Shown: positions 23,744 to 32,162 of the stretch, piece after piece | How positions within the stretch are numbered: position 1 is the first letter of the stretch | Layout of the letters: each line of letters opens with the position of its first letter | Assembly: GCA_050258815.1 (NCBI GenBank) | Contig: JBLMZM010000140.1 | Span: forward strand, 1-43,599 | DNA length: 43,599 nucleotides | DNA from: JAAXKN01 sp050258815 | GTDB lineage: Bacteria; Bacteroidota; Ignavibacteria; Ignavibacteriales; SURF-24 | Direction: 5' to 3' | Notes under the pieces: model-generated | Databases searched by the model: none | What the model was told of the DNA's origin: nothing | Seen by the model: the letters and a program-made list of their open reading frames with translations, nothing else | Program-made: the position numbers and the translations under genes

Positions 23744-24919
23744 ATGCGTACTATCGTAACAATGCCCGGTGACGGTATAGGTAAGACCGTTCTCCCTGAA
23801 GCTATCAGAGTATTAGAATCAGTTGGTTTTAAGGCAAATTATGTCCATGGTGATATAGGGTGGGATTTTTGGATCAAAGAAGGTAATGCCCTTCCTCAAA
23901 GAACTATTGATCTATTAGCCGAACACAAGGTAGGACTTTTTGGTGCTATTACCAGTAAACCCAAAGATGCGGCCGCCAGAGAATTGGATCCTTCGCTGCG
24001 CGATAAAGGTTATGTTTATTTCAGTCCAATTGTTGGTCTGCGTCAGCATTTTAATCTCGACATATGCATACGTCCTTGTATCTCCTTTAAAGGAAATCCT
24101 CTGAATTTTATAAGAAGAAGCAATGACGGTTTTGAAGAGCCCATGGTGGATGCAGTGATCTTCAGACAAAATACAGAGGGTTTGTATGCCGGAGTTGAAT
24201 GGACCAATCCTCCCAAAGTGGTTCGTGATGCGCTGGAAACCCACACAAAAATGAAATTTTTCAAGGATACTCCAAGCGAAGATCTGGCAATTTCAACCCG
24301 TATAGTTACTCGTAAGGCAAGCAGGAGGATTTTAACTGCTGCGTTTGAATACGCTAAAAAATACGGATATAAGAATTTAACACTATGCGAAAAGCCGAAT
24401 GTGCTGCGGGAAACCTCCGGTATGATGTTTAAGGAAGCCAGGGAAATTGCCAAAAATTACCCTGAGATTGAACTCTGGGATACAAACATAGACGCACAGA
24501 TGATGTGGCTGACAAAAAATCCCGAAATATATGGTGTAATAGTGGCTGAAAATATGTTTGGGGATATTATCAGTGACGGTTTTGCCGGATTAGTTGGCGG
24601 ACTTGGGTTTGCCTGCAGTGCAAATATCGGAGAAGAAGTAGCCGTATTTGAACCTACCCACGGCTCTGCACCAAAGTATCAGGAACTCAATCCTTCTATA
24701 GTTAACCCCATTGCAATGATTCTCAGTGCATGCATGATGCTCGATCATATAGGTGAAAATGAAAAAGCGGGTAAAATACGCAGTGCTATTGGCAAGGTAA
24801 TTGAAGAAGGCTGCGTAAAGACATACGACATGATGAAGCTTAAGGGCGGACCCAACGTTTTTGCAAACGGAGCCTGCACTACTCAGGAAATGACCGACGC
24901 TATAATTGCAAAACTGTAA
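23744..24919 (+). CDS. icd: Isocitrate dehydrogenase (isocitrate/isopropylmalate dehydrogenase family)
   Basis: 391-residue beta-decarboxylating dehydrogenase. Substrate-site residues match the isocitrate type: LRQHFNLDICIRP (Arg 100 and 110) corresponds to the LRQELDLYVCLRP pattern of IDH, and NTEGLYAGVEW resembles the NSEDIYAGIEW of E. coli IDH. CEKPNVLRETSGMMF and ENMFGDIISDGFAG supply the catalytic Lys and metal-binding Asp residues. The cofactor loop is PTHGSAPKY with K311 and Y312, the pair associated with NADP+ in E. coli IDH, where NAD+ enzymes have Asp-Ile. It is therefore probably NADP-dependent; homoisocitrate or another malate-type substrate is a weaker alternative. It is the first gene of the citrate module and is followed 9 bases later by an HD-fold gene. 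Confidence 0.85.
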   Translation: MRTIVTMPGDGIGKTVLPEAIRVLESVGFKANYVHGDIGWDFWIKEGNALPQRTIDLLAEHKVGLFGAITSKPKDAAARELDPSLRDKGYVYFSPIVGLRQHFNLDICIRPCISFKGNPLNFIRRSNDGFEEPMVDAVIFRQNTEGLYAGVEWTNPPKVVRDALETHTKMKFFKDTPSEDLAISTRIVTRKASRRILTAAFEYAKKYGYKNLTLCEKPNVLRETSGMMFKEAREIAKNYPEIELWDTNIDAQMMWLTKNPEIYGVIVAENMFGDIISDGFAGLVGGLGFACSANIGEEVAVFEPTHGSAPKYQELNPSIVNPIAMILSACMMLDHIGENEKAGKIRSAIGKVIEEGCVKTYDMMKLKGGPNVFANGACTTQEMTDAIIAKL

Positions 24920-24928
24920 GGAGAAAAA

Positions 24929-25462
24929 ATGCGAGAAAGAATATTAAACATATGGCCCGAAATTAACTGGATAAAAGACAGTGAATTACGCGAAAAAGTA
25001 ACCAATTGCTGGGTCTATGCAGTAGAAAACAGCGTACTTTCCCCTGAAGATCTTCAGGTCATTCCTTTTTCCCTGCTGCTGAAGAACTGTAAGATCTCAT
25101 TTATGACGCATAAACGTACCTGCGTCAAACTTGCCGTTGAGATGGCAAACATTATGCAGGAAAACTTTGGCAATGAGATTAAAATCGATATGGATACACT
25201 AATTGCCGGAGCAATACTGATAGATGTCGGCAAACTGCTCGAATATGAAATGGTGGACGGCAAGCTGGCTACCAGCCATGCCGGAAAACTCCTCAGGCAT
25301 CCTTTCAGCGGAATTGGTATTACAGACAGATTCGGCATTCCCCCTGAAGTACAGCACATAATCGCTACCCACTCAAAGGAAGGCGACCTGGGAATGAGAA
25401 CGGTAGAATCTATCATCGTTCACCATGCTGATTTTGTTAGTTTTGATCCTTTTAAGGCCTAG
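24929..25462 (+). CDS. HD-fold protein lacking the HD histidine
   Basis: 177-residue protein with the overall HD-domain layout: first His in MTHKRTCVKLA (H61), then GAILIDVGKLLEYE where HD phosphohydrolases have LLHD(I/V)GK, then RHPFSGI, IIATHSKEG and IIVHHADFVSFD. At residue 98 Ile replaces the metal-binding His (codon ATA at 25220), while Asp 99 is kept. The remaining His and Asp residues survive, so the site is altered but not erased. It may bind one metal, act non-catalytically, or have a different chemistry. It sits between isocitrate dehydrogenase and the aconitase-type gene, 9 bases after the former, so it probably acts with or regulates those enzymes. Confidence 0.75.
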   Translation: MRERILNIWPEINWIKDSELREKVTNCWVYAVENSVLSPEDLQVIPFSLLLKNCKISFMTHKRTCVKLAVEMANIMQENFGNEIKIDMDTLIAGAILIDVGKLLEYEMVDGKLATSHAGKLLRHPFSGIGITDRFGIPPEVQHIIATHSKEGDLGMRTVESIIVHHADFVSFDPFKA

Positions 25463-25487
25463 ATAAATAGAATTGACGGAATATGAC

Positions 25488-25521
25488 CTGCCGCAGAAGC
25501 ACTAACCATCTTTTGCGGCAG
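25488..25521 (+). promoter_or_regulatory. 12-bp hairpin upstream of the aconitase-type gene
   Basis: CTGCCGCAGAAG and CTTTTGCGGCAG pair (one G-U) around loop CACTAACCAT. It lies in the 112-base gap between the HD gene and the hydratase start at 25575. No T run follows, so it is more likely an mRNA processing, stability or regulatory element than a terminator. Confidence 0.45.
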
Positions 25522-25574
25522 ATCGATGCTGAAAGATTTCCGGAATAAAATAAAATATAACAGGAGATGAAAAC

Positions 25575-27542
25575 ATGTCTCAAACCCTGATTGAAAAAAT
25601 TGCTCAGAGATTTGCCGTTGGCCTGGAAGCTTCTCATGAGGTCCATTCGGGAGATTATATATCTATTAAACCTGCTTATGTGATGACACATGATAATACC
25701 GGAGCTGTAATACCCAAGTTTAAGAGTATTGGCGCTGCCCGCCTGGCTAACCCTTCTCAGGTAGTTAATACACTGGACCACAACGTACAGGATAAGAGTG
25801 AAAAGAACCTGGAGAAATACAGAAAGATAGAAGAATTTTCAAAATCCATGGGCGCCGATTTTTATCCTGCCGGCAGAGGGATCGGACATCAGATCATGTG
25901 CGAAGAGGGTTACGCTTTTCCAGGTACAATGGTCGTTGCCTCAGACAGCCACTCTAATATGTACGGGGGTCTGGGATGCCTCGGGACTCCAATCGTAAGA
26001 ACGGATGCCGCAGCTATCTGGGCTACCGGAAGAACATGGTGGCAGGTTCCTCCCATAGCTAAAGTAGAATTAAAAGGAGAATTGCAGAAGGGTGTGACGG
26101 GTAAAGACGTTATTATCGCCCTCTGCGGGTTCTTTAACCACGATGAAGTTCTTAATCATGCAATTGAATTTACAGGAGACGGCGTAAAGTATCTGTCCCT
26201 GGACGAAAGACTCACCATAGCCAACATGACAACTGAATGGGGTGCCCTGGCCGGTGTTTTTCCTATTGATGAGGTTACACTTAGCTGGCTCAGAAAACGC
26301 GCCTCGTACCTGCAGTCACGCGGGCCGGCAGGCGTTAATTCAGATGCACTGGCAGGCAGCCAGAGTATCCGCATAAATGAAAGTAAAATTGCCGGACTGG
26401 AAAAGGATTGCCTTATGGCCGATCCCGGAGCTTTCTACGCCAAGGAAATAACCATTGAACTTAGCTCAGTTGAACCATACGTATCGGGACCTAATACCGT
26501 CAAGGTAATGAACCCCGTTTCTGAAATAAAAAACAGGGATGTAAAAATTCATAAGGCTTACCTTGTATCATGCGTTAACAGCCGCGTTGAGGATATCGCT
26601 GAAGCCGCTTCTATTGTCAAGGGACATAAAATTCCCGGAGACGTCAGTTTTTACATAGCTGCTGCCTCAAATGAAGTACAGGCAGAAAGCGAGAAGCGCG
26701 GTGACTGGCAGACACTCCTTGAAGCCGGAGCTATTCCGCTGCCTCCCGGATGCGGACCATGCATTGGCCTTGGAACCGGTCTGCTGGAGGACGGAGAAGT
26801 AGGTATATCTGCCACGAACAGGAATTTTAAGGGTAGAATGGGTTCTCCTAATGCACAAGCTTACCTGGCCTCCCCTGCCGTTGTTGCAGCCTCTGCTTTG
26901 GCCGGAAAGATTACTTATGACTGGAATGGAAAGTCGTCAGGAATCCTTGGAACAATCAAAGAAACAGTTGAAAACAAGGTACATTCGGGTGAAGTAAAAA
27001 TAATTGATGGTTTCCCTGAAAAACTGGAAGGCGAACTGATTTTCTGCCATCAGGATAACATGAATACCGACGGCATCTACCCGGGTAAGTACACATATAA
27101 TGACGATTTTACTGCCGAACAGCAGGCTTCAGTGGTCATGGAAAACTATGACCCTGAATTCGGCAAGATTGTAAACAAGGGTGATATACTTGCAGGCGGA
27201 TTTAATTTCGGAACCGGAAGCTCAAGAGAACAGGCTGCCACGGCCCTGAAGTACAGGGGCATCAGTCTGGTTGTTGCCGGCTCATTTAATGAAACCTACA
27301 AGAGAAATGCGCTGAATAACGGTTTTCTGCTTATTGAAGCACCCGAACTTATCGGTGACCTTAAGTCCAAATTCGGCAATGAAAGGCTGACTGTAAAAAC
27401 AGGCATAGTTTGCAGTATCGACTTCAGACACTCAATTCTTACAGCCGATGGTAAACAGTATTCAATTGGCCCTGTTGGTACAGCCGCCCAGGAATTAATT
27501 GTATACGGTGGCCTCGAAAACTGGGTGAAGAATAATCTGTAA
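25575..27542 (+). CDS. Aconitase-superfamily hydratase of homoaconitase (Lys4) type
   Basis: 655-residue [4Fe-4S] hydro-lyase with both large-domain and swivelling-domain parts in one chain. Cluster Cys residues are C333 (VSCVNSR), C393 and C396 (GCGPCIGLGTG). The swivel domain carries FNFGTGSSREQAATAL, the substrate-binding Ser-Arg loop. The stretches RGDWQTLLEAGAIPLPPGCGP and ISATNRNFKGRMGSPNAQAYLASP read like fungal homoaconitase more than canonical AcnA or AcnB. Given an isocitrate-type dehydrogenase upstream and citrate lyase genes downstream, the likely reaction is citrate to isocitrate, but homocitrate or methylcitrate chemistry is possible. The start follows an AGGAG site. A 12-bp hairpin precedes it and a hairpin ends it. 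Confidence 0.85.
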   Translation: MSQTLIEKIAQRFAVGLEASHEVHSGDYISIKPAYVMTHDNTGAVIPKFKSIGAARLANPSQVVNTLDHNVQDKSEKNLEKYRKIEEFSKSMGADFYPAGRGIGHQIMCEEGYAFPGTMVVASDSHSNMYGGLGCLGTPIVRTDAAAIWATGRTWWQVPPIAKVELKGELQKGVTGKDVIIALCGFFNHDEVLNHAIEFTGDGVKYLSLDERLTIANMTTEWGALAGVFPIDEVTLSWLRKRASYLQSRGPAGVNSDALAGSQSIRINESKIAGLEKDCLMADPGAFYAKEITIELSSVEPYVSGPNTVKVMNPVSEIKNRDVKIHKAYLVSCVNSRVEDIAEAASIVKGHKIPGDVSFYIAAASNEVQAESEKRGDWQTLLEAGAIPLPPGCGPCIGLGTGLLEDGEVGISATNRNFKGRMGSPNAQAYLASPAVVAASALAGKITYDWNGKSSGILGTIKETVENKVHSGEVKIIDGFPEKLEGELIFCHQDNMNTDGIYPGKYTYNDDFTAEQQASVVMENYDPEFGKIVNKGDILAGGFNFGTGSSREQAATALKYRGISLVVAGSFNETYKRNALNNGFLLIEAPELIGDLKSKFGNERLTVKTGIVCSIDFRHSILTADGKQYSIGPVGTAAQELIVYGGLENWVKNNL

Positions 27543-27550
27543 AATCATTT

Positions 27551-27584
27551 TTATACAGCCCGCTCAATTTTGCGGGCTGTATAA
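27551..27584 (+). terminator. Terminator after the aconitase-type gene
   Basis: TTATACAGCCCGC and GCGGGCTGTATAA form a perfect 13-bp stem with loop TCAATTTT, starting 9 bases after the stop. It lacks a following T run but its strength and position fit a transcript end, which would split the citrate module into two transcription units. Confidence 0.75.
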
Positions 27585-27852
27585 TCAGTTTCCACGGACC
27601 AGCCGGACAAAAAAGAACCGCAAAAGCAGACATTTAATACAAATAATAGCCCTCCTTTTTCAATTCAGAGCATACTAATATTTTTTATTTATCACTATTT
27701 TTTACACTTTAAAAAGTTTATTTTTGGTAAAAATAATTTATCTACCCGTGGATAAATCCCCGGGCAAAAGCAAAAAAGCCTTACTTTGTTACTTCTGCCC
27801 GGCTATTTATTTACAAGAAGAAAAGGTACAATTAAACAATAACAGAGGTACT
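27585..27852. other. Intergenic region with candidate promoter of the citrate-lyase unit
   Basis: An AT-rich stretch contains TATTTTTG at 27719-27726, an exact match to the Bacteroidota -7 element, but no TTTG at the matching -33 position. Transcription from it would leave a leader of about 120 bases. The open frame running from 27724 to the PrpD start is poor in composition and is not counted as coding. Confidence 0.4.
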
Positions 27853-29220
27853 ATGGAAAAGTCAATCTCACGTCAAATTGCTGAATTTGCAGTTAATCTG
27901 AAATATGAGGACCTTCCCCGGGAGGTGATCCATGAAGTTAAAAGGTATTTATATGATTCCATCGGTTGTGCCTACGGAGGCTACTCTACAAAGGACGTAA
28001 ATATTCTGAAAAGCATTTATGAAGAAATGGGAGGCAGTGAAGAAGCCACCCTTATCGGCTTCGGGCACAGGATACCGGCTGTAAATGCTACCCTCGTAAA
28101 TTCTCTGATGATCCGCGCACTCGACTTTAATGATATCTACTGGAAAGAGGATCCATCCCATCCTTCAGATATTATTCCTGCAGCACTTTCAGTGGCCGAG
28201 ATGACCGGAGCCTCCATGAAAGAGGTAATTACCGCAATAGTACTGGCTTATGAATTTGAACAGCGCCTGTGCGAATTTGCCGTACCTGGAGTACGTGAAC
28301 GTAAATGGCATCACGCTACCCTGACTCAGTTTGTTTCACCCATTGTTGCGGGTAAAATACTTGGACTGACAGTCGACCAGATGGTGCATGCAATCGGTAT
28401 AAACGGATGTCACAATCATACAATCGGATGCCCCACGGCCGGAAAACTTACAATGATGAAAAATACAGTCGACCCCATGGCCGTCCAGTCCGGCGTGTTT
28501 GCAGCACTGATGGCAAAAAAGGGTTATACCGGTACCGAAGCTGTTTTTGAGGGGAAAGAAGGCTTCATGGATGTATTCGGACCTGATTGGGACACAAATA
28601 AACTATTTTGCGACCTGGGTTCAAAATATAAAATTCTTGAATGCAGCATGAAGGCATTTCCTACTGAAGCCTTAACTCATACACACATCACCTGTACGCT
28701 GAAAGTTGTTACAAAGAACAATATCAGCTATGACCAGATTGAATCTGTTACAGTTACAACAATTGCCAGGGCTTGCGATATTTTGTTCGATCCGCACAAG
28801 TATCGCCCTGAATCCAGGGAGACTGCCGATCATTCTCTCCCCTACTGTATTGCAGCAGCTCTGGTAGATCATAAAATTACAACTAATTCCTTCTCCGATG
28901 AGAAGCTTAAGGATCCTGCAATATGGGAAGTAATTGACAAGATCAGGGGTGAAGCTTCACTTGAGTTTGAAAAGATGTTTCCCGCAAAACAGCCTTCCAA
29001 AGTCGTCGTAAAAACAAAGGACGGAAGGGAATTTACAGAATACCTGGAATACCCCAAAGGTGATCCGCGAGAACCGATGACCATGGAAGACCTGGAGAAC
29101 AAGTTCAATGCTCTTTCTTCCAAACTTATTTCAACTGACAAACAGAAAGAAATTAAGGATATTATTTTCAGCTGCGAAACACTTTCAGCTAAAGAGTTCA
29201 TGAATAAACTGGTTGTCTGA
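27853..29220 (+). CDS. MmgE/PrpD family protein
   Basis: 455-residue member of the MmgE/PrpD fold, which includes 2-methylcitrate dehydratase, cis-aconitate decarboxylase and iminodisuccinate epimerase. The active-site stretch RALDFNDIYW...PSHPSDIIPAAL (about 88-112) is intact, as are HATLTQFVSPIVAGK and GVFAALMAKKGYTGTEAVFEGKEGFMD. It needs no metal or iron-sulfur cluster. With an aconitase-type hydratase upstream and citrate lyase downstream it probably acts on citrate, methylcitrate or a related tricarboxylate; the exact reaction is open. The ATG at 27853 follows AGAGG; an upstream in-frame GTG/TTG region would add 43 unrelated residues. Confidence 0.85.
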   Translation: MEKSISRQIAEFAVNLKYEDLPREVIHEVKRYLYDSIGCAYGGYSTKDVNILKSIYEEMGGSEEATLIGFGHRIPAVNATLVNSLMIRALDFNDIYWKEDPSHPSDIIPAALSVAEMTGASMKEVITAIVLAYEFEQRLCEFAVPGVRERKWHHATLTQFVSPIVAGKILGLTVDQMVHAIGINGCHNHTIGCPTAGKLTMMKNTVDPMAVQSGVFAALMAKKGYTGTEAVFEGKEGFMDVFGPDWDTNKLFCDLGSKYKILECSMKAFPTEALTHTHITCTLKVVTKNNISYDQIESVTVTTIARACDILFDPHKYRPESRETADHSLPYCIAAALVDHKITTNSFSDEKLKDPAIWEVIDKIRGEASLEFEKMFPAKQPSKVVVKTKDGREFTEYLEYPKGDPREPMTMEDLENKFNALSSKLISTDKQKEIKDIIFSCETLSAKEFMNKLVV

Positions 29221-29304
29221 TAACATATGTAATATCACGTGCGAAATTATGTTCTGCTCATTTACAATTTAATTTACAATTTTTAATTGATGAGAGAATT
29301 TCCA

Positions 29305-30522
29305 ATGGAACAAATAAGAAAAGCTTCCGCCGGTAAGCAGGGTGATAAGATCCGTTCGGATTGCTTTATTGAAATCGAATTAAGGCATTCAGGCGGTATT
29401 GAACTGAATATGAAGAGTAAAGTAGATTCCATGTACGGAGAATCTATAAGAACTCTGGTTAATGAAATGTGCGCATTTTTTGAAATTAAGGACGCCCGCA
29501 TCTGCCTGGAAGACAGCGGGGCCCTTCCCTTTGTACTTGCCGCAAGATTTGAATTAGCCGTAAAACGCCTTTTCCCTGACCTCAGGAAAGAATACCTCCT
29601 TCCAATGAACAAGAATAACTTTTATGGAACTTCAAAGGATAAACTCAGGAGGAGCAGGCTGTATCTGCCTGGCAATGAGCCGAAATTTTTCCCGAATGCA
29701 GGGCTCCATCAGCCAGATGGTATTATTCTGGACCTGGAGGACAGCGTGGCTCCGGCTGAAAAAGATGCCGCACAGCTGATGGTACGTAATGCGCTTAGAA
29801 GCGTTGACTTCTACGGCGCCGAAAGAATGGTGAGAATTAACCAGCTGCCAAAGGGGAAACAGGATTTGAGCTATATTGTCCCCAATAACGTACACGTAAT
29901 CTTAATCCCCAAGTGCGAATCTGCCGAACAGGTTTATGACGTGGAAAATGAAATAATACGCCTGCAGAATGAGTACCATTTAGAGAATAAAATTTACTTT
30001 ATGCCAATAATTGAAAGTGCTCTTGGCGTTATTAAAGCTTATGAGATCGCCTCAGCTTCAGATAATAACTGCGCCCTGGCTATTGGACTGGAAGATTATA
30101 CTGCCGATATCGGCACCCAGAGGACAGACGAAGGGAAAGAAAGCTTCCTTGCCCGCTCAATGGTAGTTAATGCCGCCAAGGCTGCCGGTATTCAGGCCAT
30201 TGATACGGTCTTTTCAGACGTAAACGACATGGAAGGTCTGCGCAAAAGCGTCATTGAAGCAAAGTCTCTTGGATTTGAAGGCAAGGGCTGCATCCACCCG
30301 AGACAAATCCAGATTATTAATGCTGCATTTGCTCCGGATGAAGCTGAAATAGACAAGGCAAAGAAGATCGTGCTTGCCTATGAGGAGGCTGAGAAAAAGG
30401 GCCTCGGAGTTGTTTCACTTGGAAGCAAAATGATCGACGCCCCGGTGGTTAAAAGAGCTCTCCGGACTATTCATCTGGCAAAAATTAACCATCTGCTCGA
30501 CGATAACTGGAGAGAGGCTTAG
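29305..30522 (+). CDS. Citrate lyase gamma-beta fusion (CitD-CitE)
   Basis: 405-residue fusion. Residues 1 to about 92 are CitD-like (acyl carrier subunit): ASAGKQGDKIRSDCFIEIEL, YGESIRTLVNEM and LEDSGALPFVLAARFELAV. S18 in RSDCF is at or near the site that carries the phosphoribosyl-dephospho-CoA arm in CitD. After a linker (about 93-112) residues 113-400 form a CitE beta-barrel lyase (SRLYLPGNEPKFF, GIILDLEDSVAP with E145, VRINQL with R177, IGLEDYTADIG). The CitE half cleaves the citryl thioester to oxaloacetate. ATG at 29305 is chosen over ATG 29290 because the frame then starts like known CitD and GAGAG precedes it. The next gene is CitF, completing the lyase. A citramalate lyase is the main alternative. 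Confidence 0.88.
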   Translation: MEQIRKASAGKQGDKIRSDCFIEIELRHSGGIELNMKSKVDSMYGESIRTLVNEMCAFFEIKDARICLEDSGALPFVLAARFELAVKRLFPDLRKEYLLPMNKNNFYGTSKDKLRRSRLYLPGNEPKFFPNAGLHQPDGIILDLEDSVAPAEKDAAQLMVRNALRSVDFYGAERMVRINQLPKGKQDLSYIVPNNVHVILIPKCESAEQVYDVENEIIRLQNEYHLENKIYFMPIIESALGVIKAYEIASASDNNCALAIGLEDYTADIGTQRTDEGKESFLARSMVVNAAKAAGIQAIDTVFSDVNDMEGLRKSVIEAKSLGFEGKGCIHPRQIQIINAAFAPDEAEIDKAKKIVLAYEEAEKKGLGVVSLGSKMIDAPVVKRALRTIHLAKINHLLDDNWREA

Positions 30523-30574
30523 TAAAGCAATTTAAGACTACAATGTTATTGCAAACTAAATAAAGAGATTTAAG

Positions 30575-32131
30575 ATGAAACTCGTAAAGAATGCCGCCGG
30601 AAGAATGGTTCCCGCGGAAATAAACGGCGAAAAACAGATCCCTTATCAGGGAGTAAACAAGTACAAACCTGAAGGGTGCAAGGCAAAGCCACAAATCAGA
30701 ACCTGTATTGATTATCCCGAAGATGGCAATAAGCTGGTGTCTGATCTGAAAGAAGCATTGCAAAAAGCAGGGCTAAAAGACGGGATGACTATTTCAACAC
30801 ACCATCACCTGAGAAACGGGGATGCACTGACTAACCTGCTCTTCGATACAATTAAGTCTATGGGCGTTAAGAATATACGCTGGTTCCCAACCGCATCCTT
30901 CCCCTGTCATGAACACCTGATCCCCTATCTGGAAGACGGCACAATCAGCCATATCGAAGGCAGCATGAACGGACCCCTCGGCAGGTTTACCTCTAAGGGT
31001 AAGATGAAAGGCATAGGAGTATTGCGCTCACACGGCGGCCGCTATCAGGCGGTTCAGGATGGTGAAGTACACATTGATATTGCCGTAATTGCCTCCCCTA
31101 CTGCCGATCCATTTGGAAATGCAAATGGAGTTACCGGGAAATCCGCCTGCGGCCTTATTGGCTTTGCCCTGGCTGATTCGGAATACGCCGACAGCGTAAT
31201 TGTAGTTACCGACAACCTTGTCGACTTCCCCTGTGTACCCTGGCAGATTCAGGGTAATAATGTGGATTTTGTAGTTAAAGTGGATTCGCTCGGGGATGCT
31301 TCGAAAATTGTCTCCGGAACTACTGAAGTCACAAAGAGCCCTGACAGGCTCCTGATTGCTGAATATGTGGCACAGTTCATTGAAGAAGCCGGAATAATGA
31401 AAAACGGATTTTCTTTCCAGGCTGGCGCCGGAGGTACAAACCTTGCGTTCGTACTTTTCCTCAAAGAGAAAATGAAGGCTAAAGGGATAAAAGCAAGATT
31501 TGTAAGGGGCGGAAGTACAAAGTATCTCGTTCAGCTGCTTGAGGAAGGTCTGACTGACTACATTTTGGATGGGCAGACATTTGACCTGGAGGGCGTACGT
31601 TCAATGCGAGAAAACCCTAACCACGTTAATACAAGCCCGTTTACCAGCTATAACTTCCATGGTAAGGGAAACTTCGCCAGCCTGATAGATACGGCTGTAC
31701 TCGGAGCTACAGAGGTCGACGTTAACTTTAATGCAAACGTCGTGACACATTCCGACGGATACCTGCTTCATGGCATAGGAGGATGGCAGAACTGCCTTTA
31801 TTCAAAATGTACAATACTGGCAATCCCCTCCTTCCGCGACAGAATACCGGTTATTGTTGATGAGGTTACCACCCTGTGTGGTCCGGGTGAACTTATTGAC
31901 GTAATTATTACGGAAAGAGGAATTGCCATTAATCCTGCCAGAAAGGACCTGCTGGAGGCCGTTAAAAATTCCCGGCTGCCGATTAAGCCAATTGAACAGA
32001 TCCGTGATGAAGTTTTCGGCATCTGCGGTGGAAGCCCCGTTAAACCAAAACTTAACAGGGAAAAAGTAGTCGCCGTTGTTAAATGGGTGGATGGGACTGT
32101 TCTGGATTCGGTCTTTGAAGTTGAAGAATAA
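30575..32131 (+). CDS. citF: Citrate lyase alpha subunit (citrate CoA-transferase)
   Basis: 518 residues, the usual CitF length. It transfers the acyl group from the carrier subunit to citrate, giving the citryl thioester. Visible family features are THHHLRNGD near the N-terminus, SPTADPFGNANGV, a glycine-rich CoA loop (FQAGAGGTNLAF, about 281-292), VRGGSTKYLVQLLEEGL, and the CoA-transferase-type end EVTTLCGPGELIDVIITERGIAINP. It is 52 bases downstream of the CitDE fusion and 31 bases upstream of the propeller gene on the same strand. The genes for making and attaching the prosthetic group (citC, citX, citG) are not nearby. Citramalate lyase has homologous alpha subunits and cannot be excluded. 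Confidence 0.9.
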   Translation: MKLVKNAAGRMVPAEINGEKQIPYQGVNKYKPEGCKAKPQIRTCIDYPEDGNKLVSDLKEALQKAGLKDGMTISTHHHLRNGDALTNLLFDTIKSMGVKNIRWFPTASFPCHEHLIPYLEDGTISHIEGSMNGPLGRFTSKGKMKGIGVLRSHGGRYQAVQDGEVHIDIAVIASPTADPFGNANGVTGKSACGLIGFALADSEYADSVIVVTDNLVDFPCVPWQIQGNNVDFVVKVDSLGDASKIVSGTTEVTKSPDRLLIAEYVAQFIEEAGIMKNGFSFQAGAGGTNLAFVLFLKEKMKAKGIKARFVRGGSTKYLVQLLEEGLTDYILDGQTFDLEGVRSMRENPNHVNTSPFTSYNFHGKGNFASLIDTAVLGATEVDVNFNANVVTHSDGYLLHGIGGWQNCLYSKCTILAIPSFRDRIPVIVDEVTTLCGPGELIDVIITERGIAINPARKDLLEAVKNSRLPIKPIEQIRDEVFGICGGSPVKPKLNREKVVAVVKWVDGTVLDSVFEVEE

Positions 32132-32162
32132 ATAACATTACTAAACCAATTGCGGAGTATTA

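Noticed and set aside
27724..27852. N-terminal extension of the MmgE/PrpD protein by 43 residues
   Set aside because: The extra segment has no resemblance to the family start, overlaps a candidate promoter element (27719-27726), and the internal ATG at 27853 has its own ribosome-binding site.
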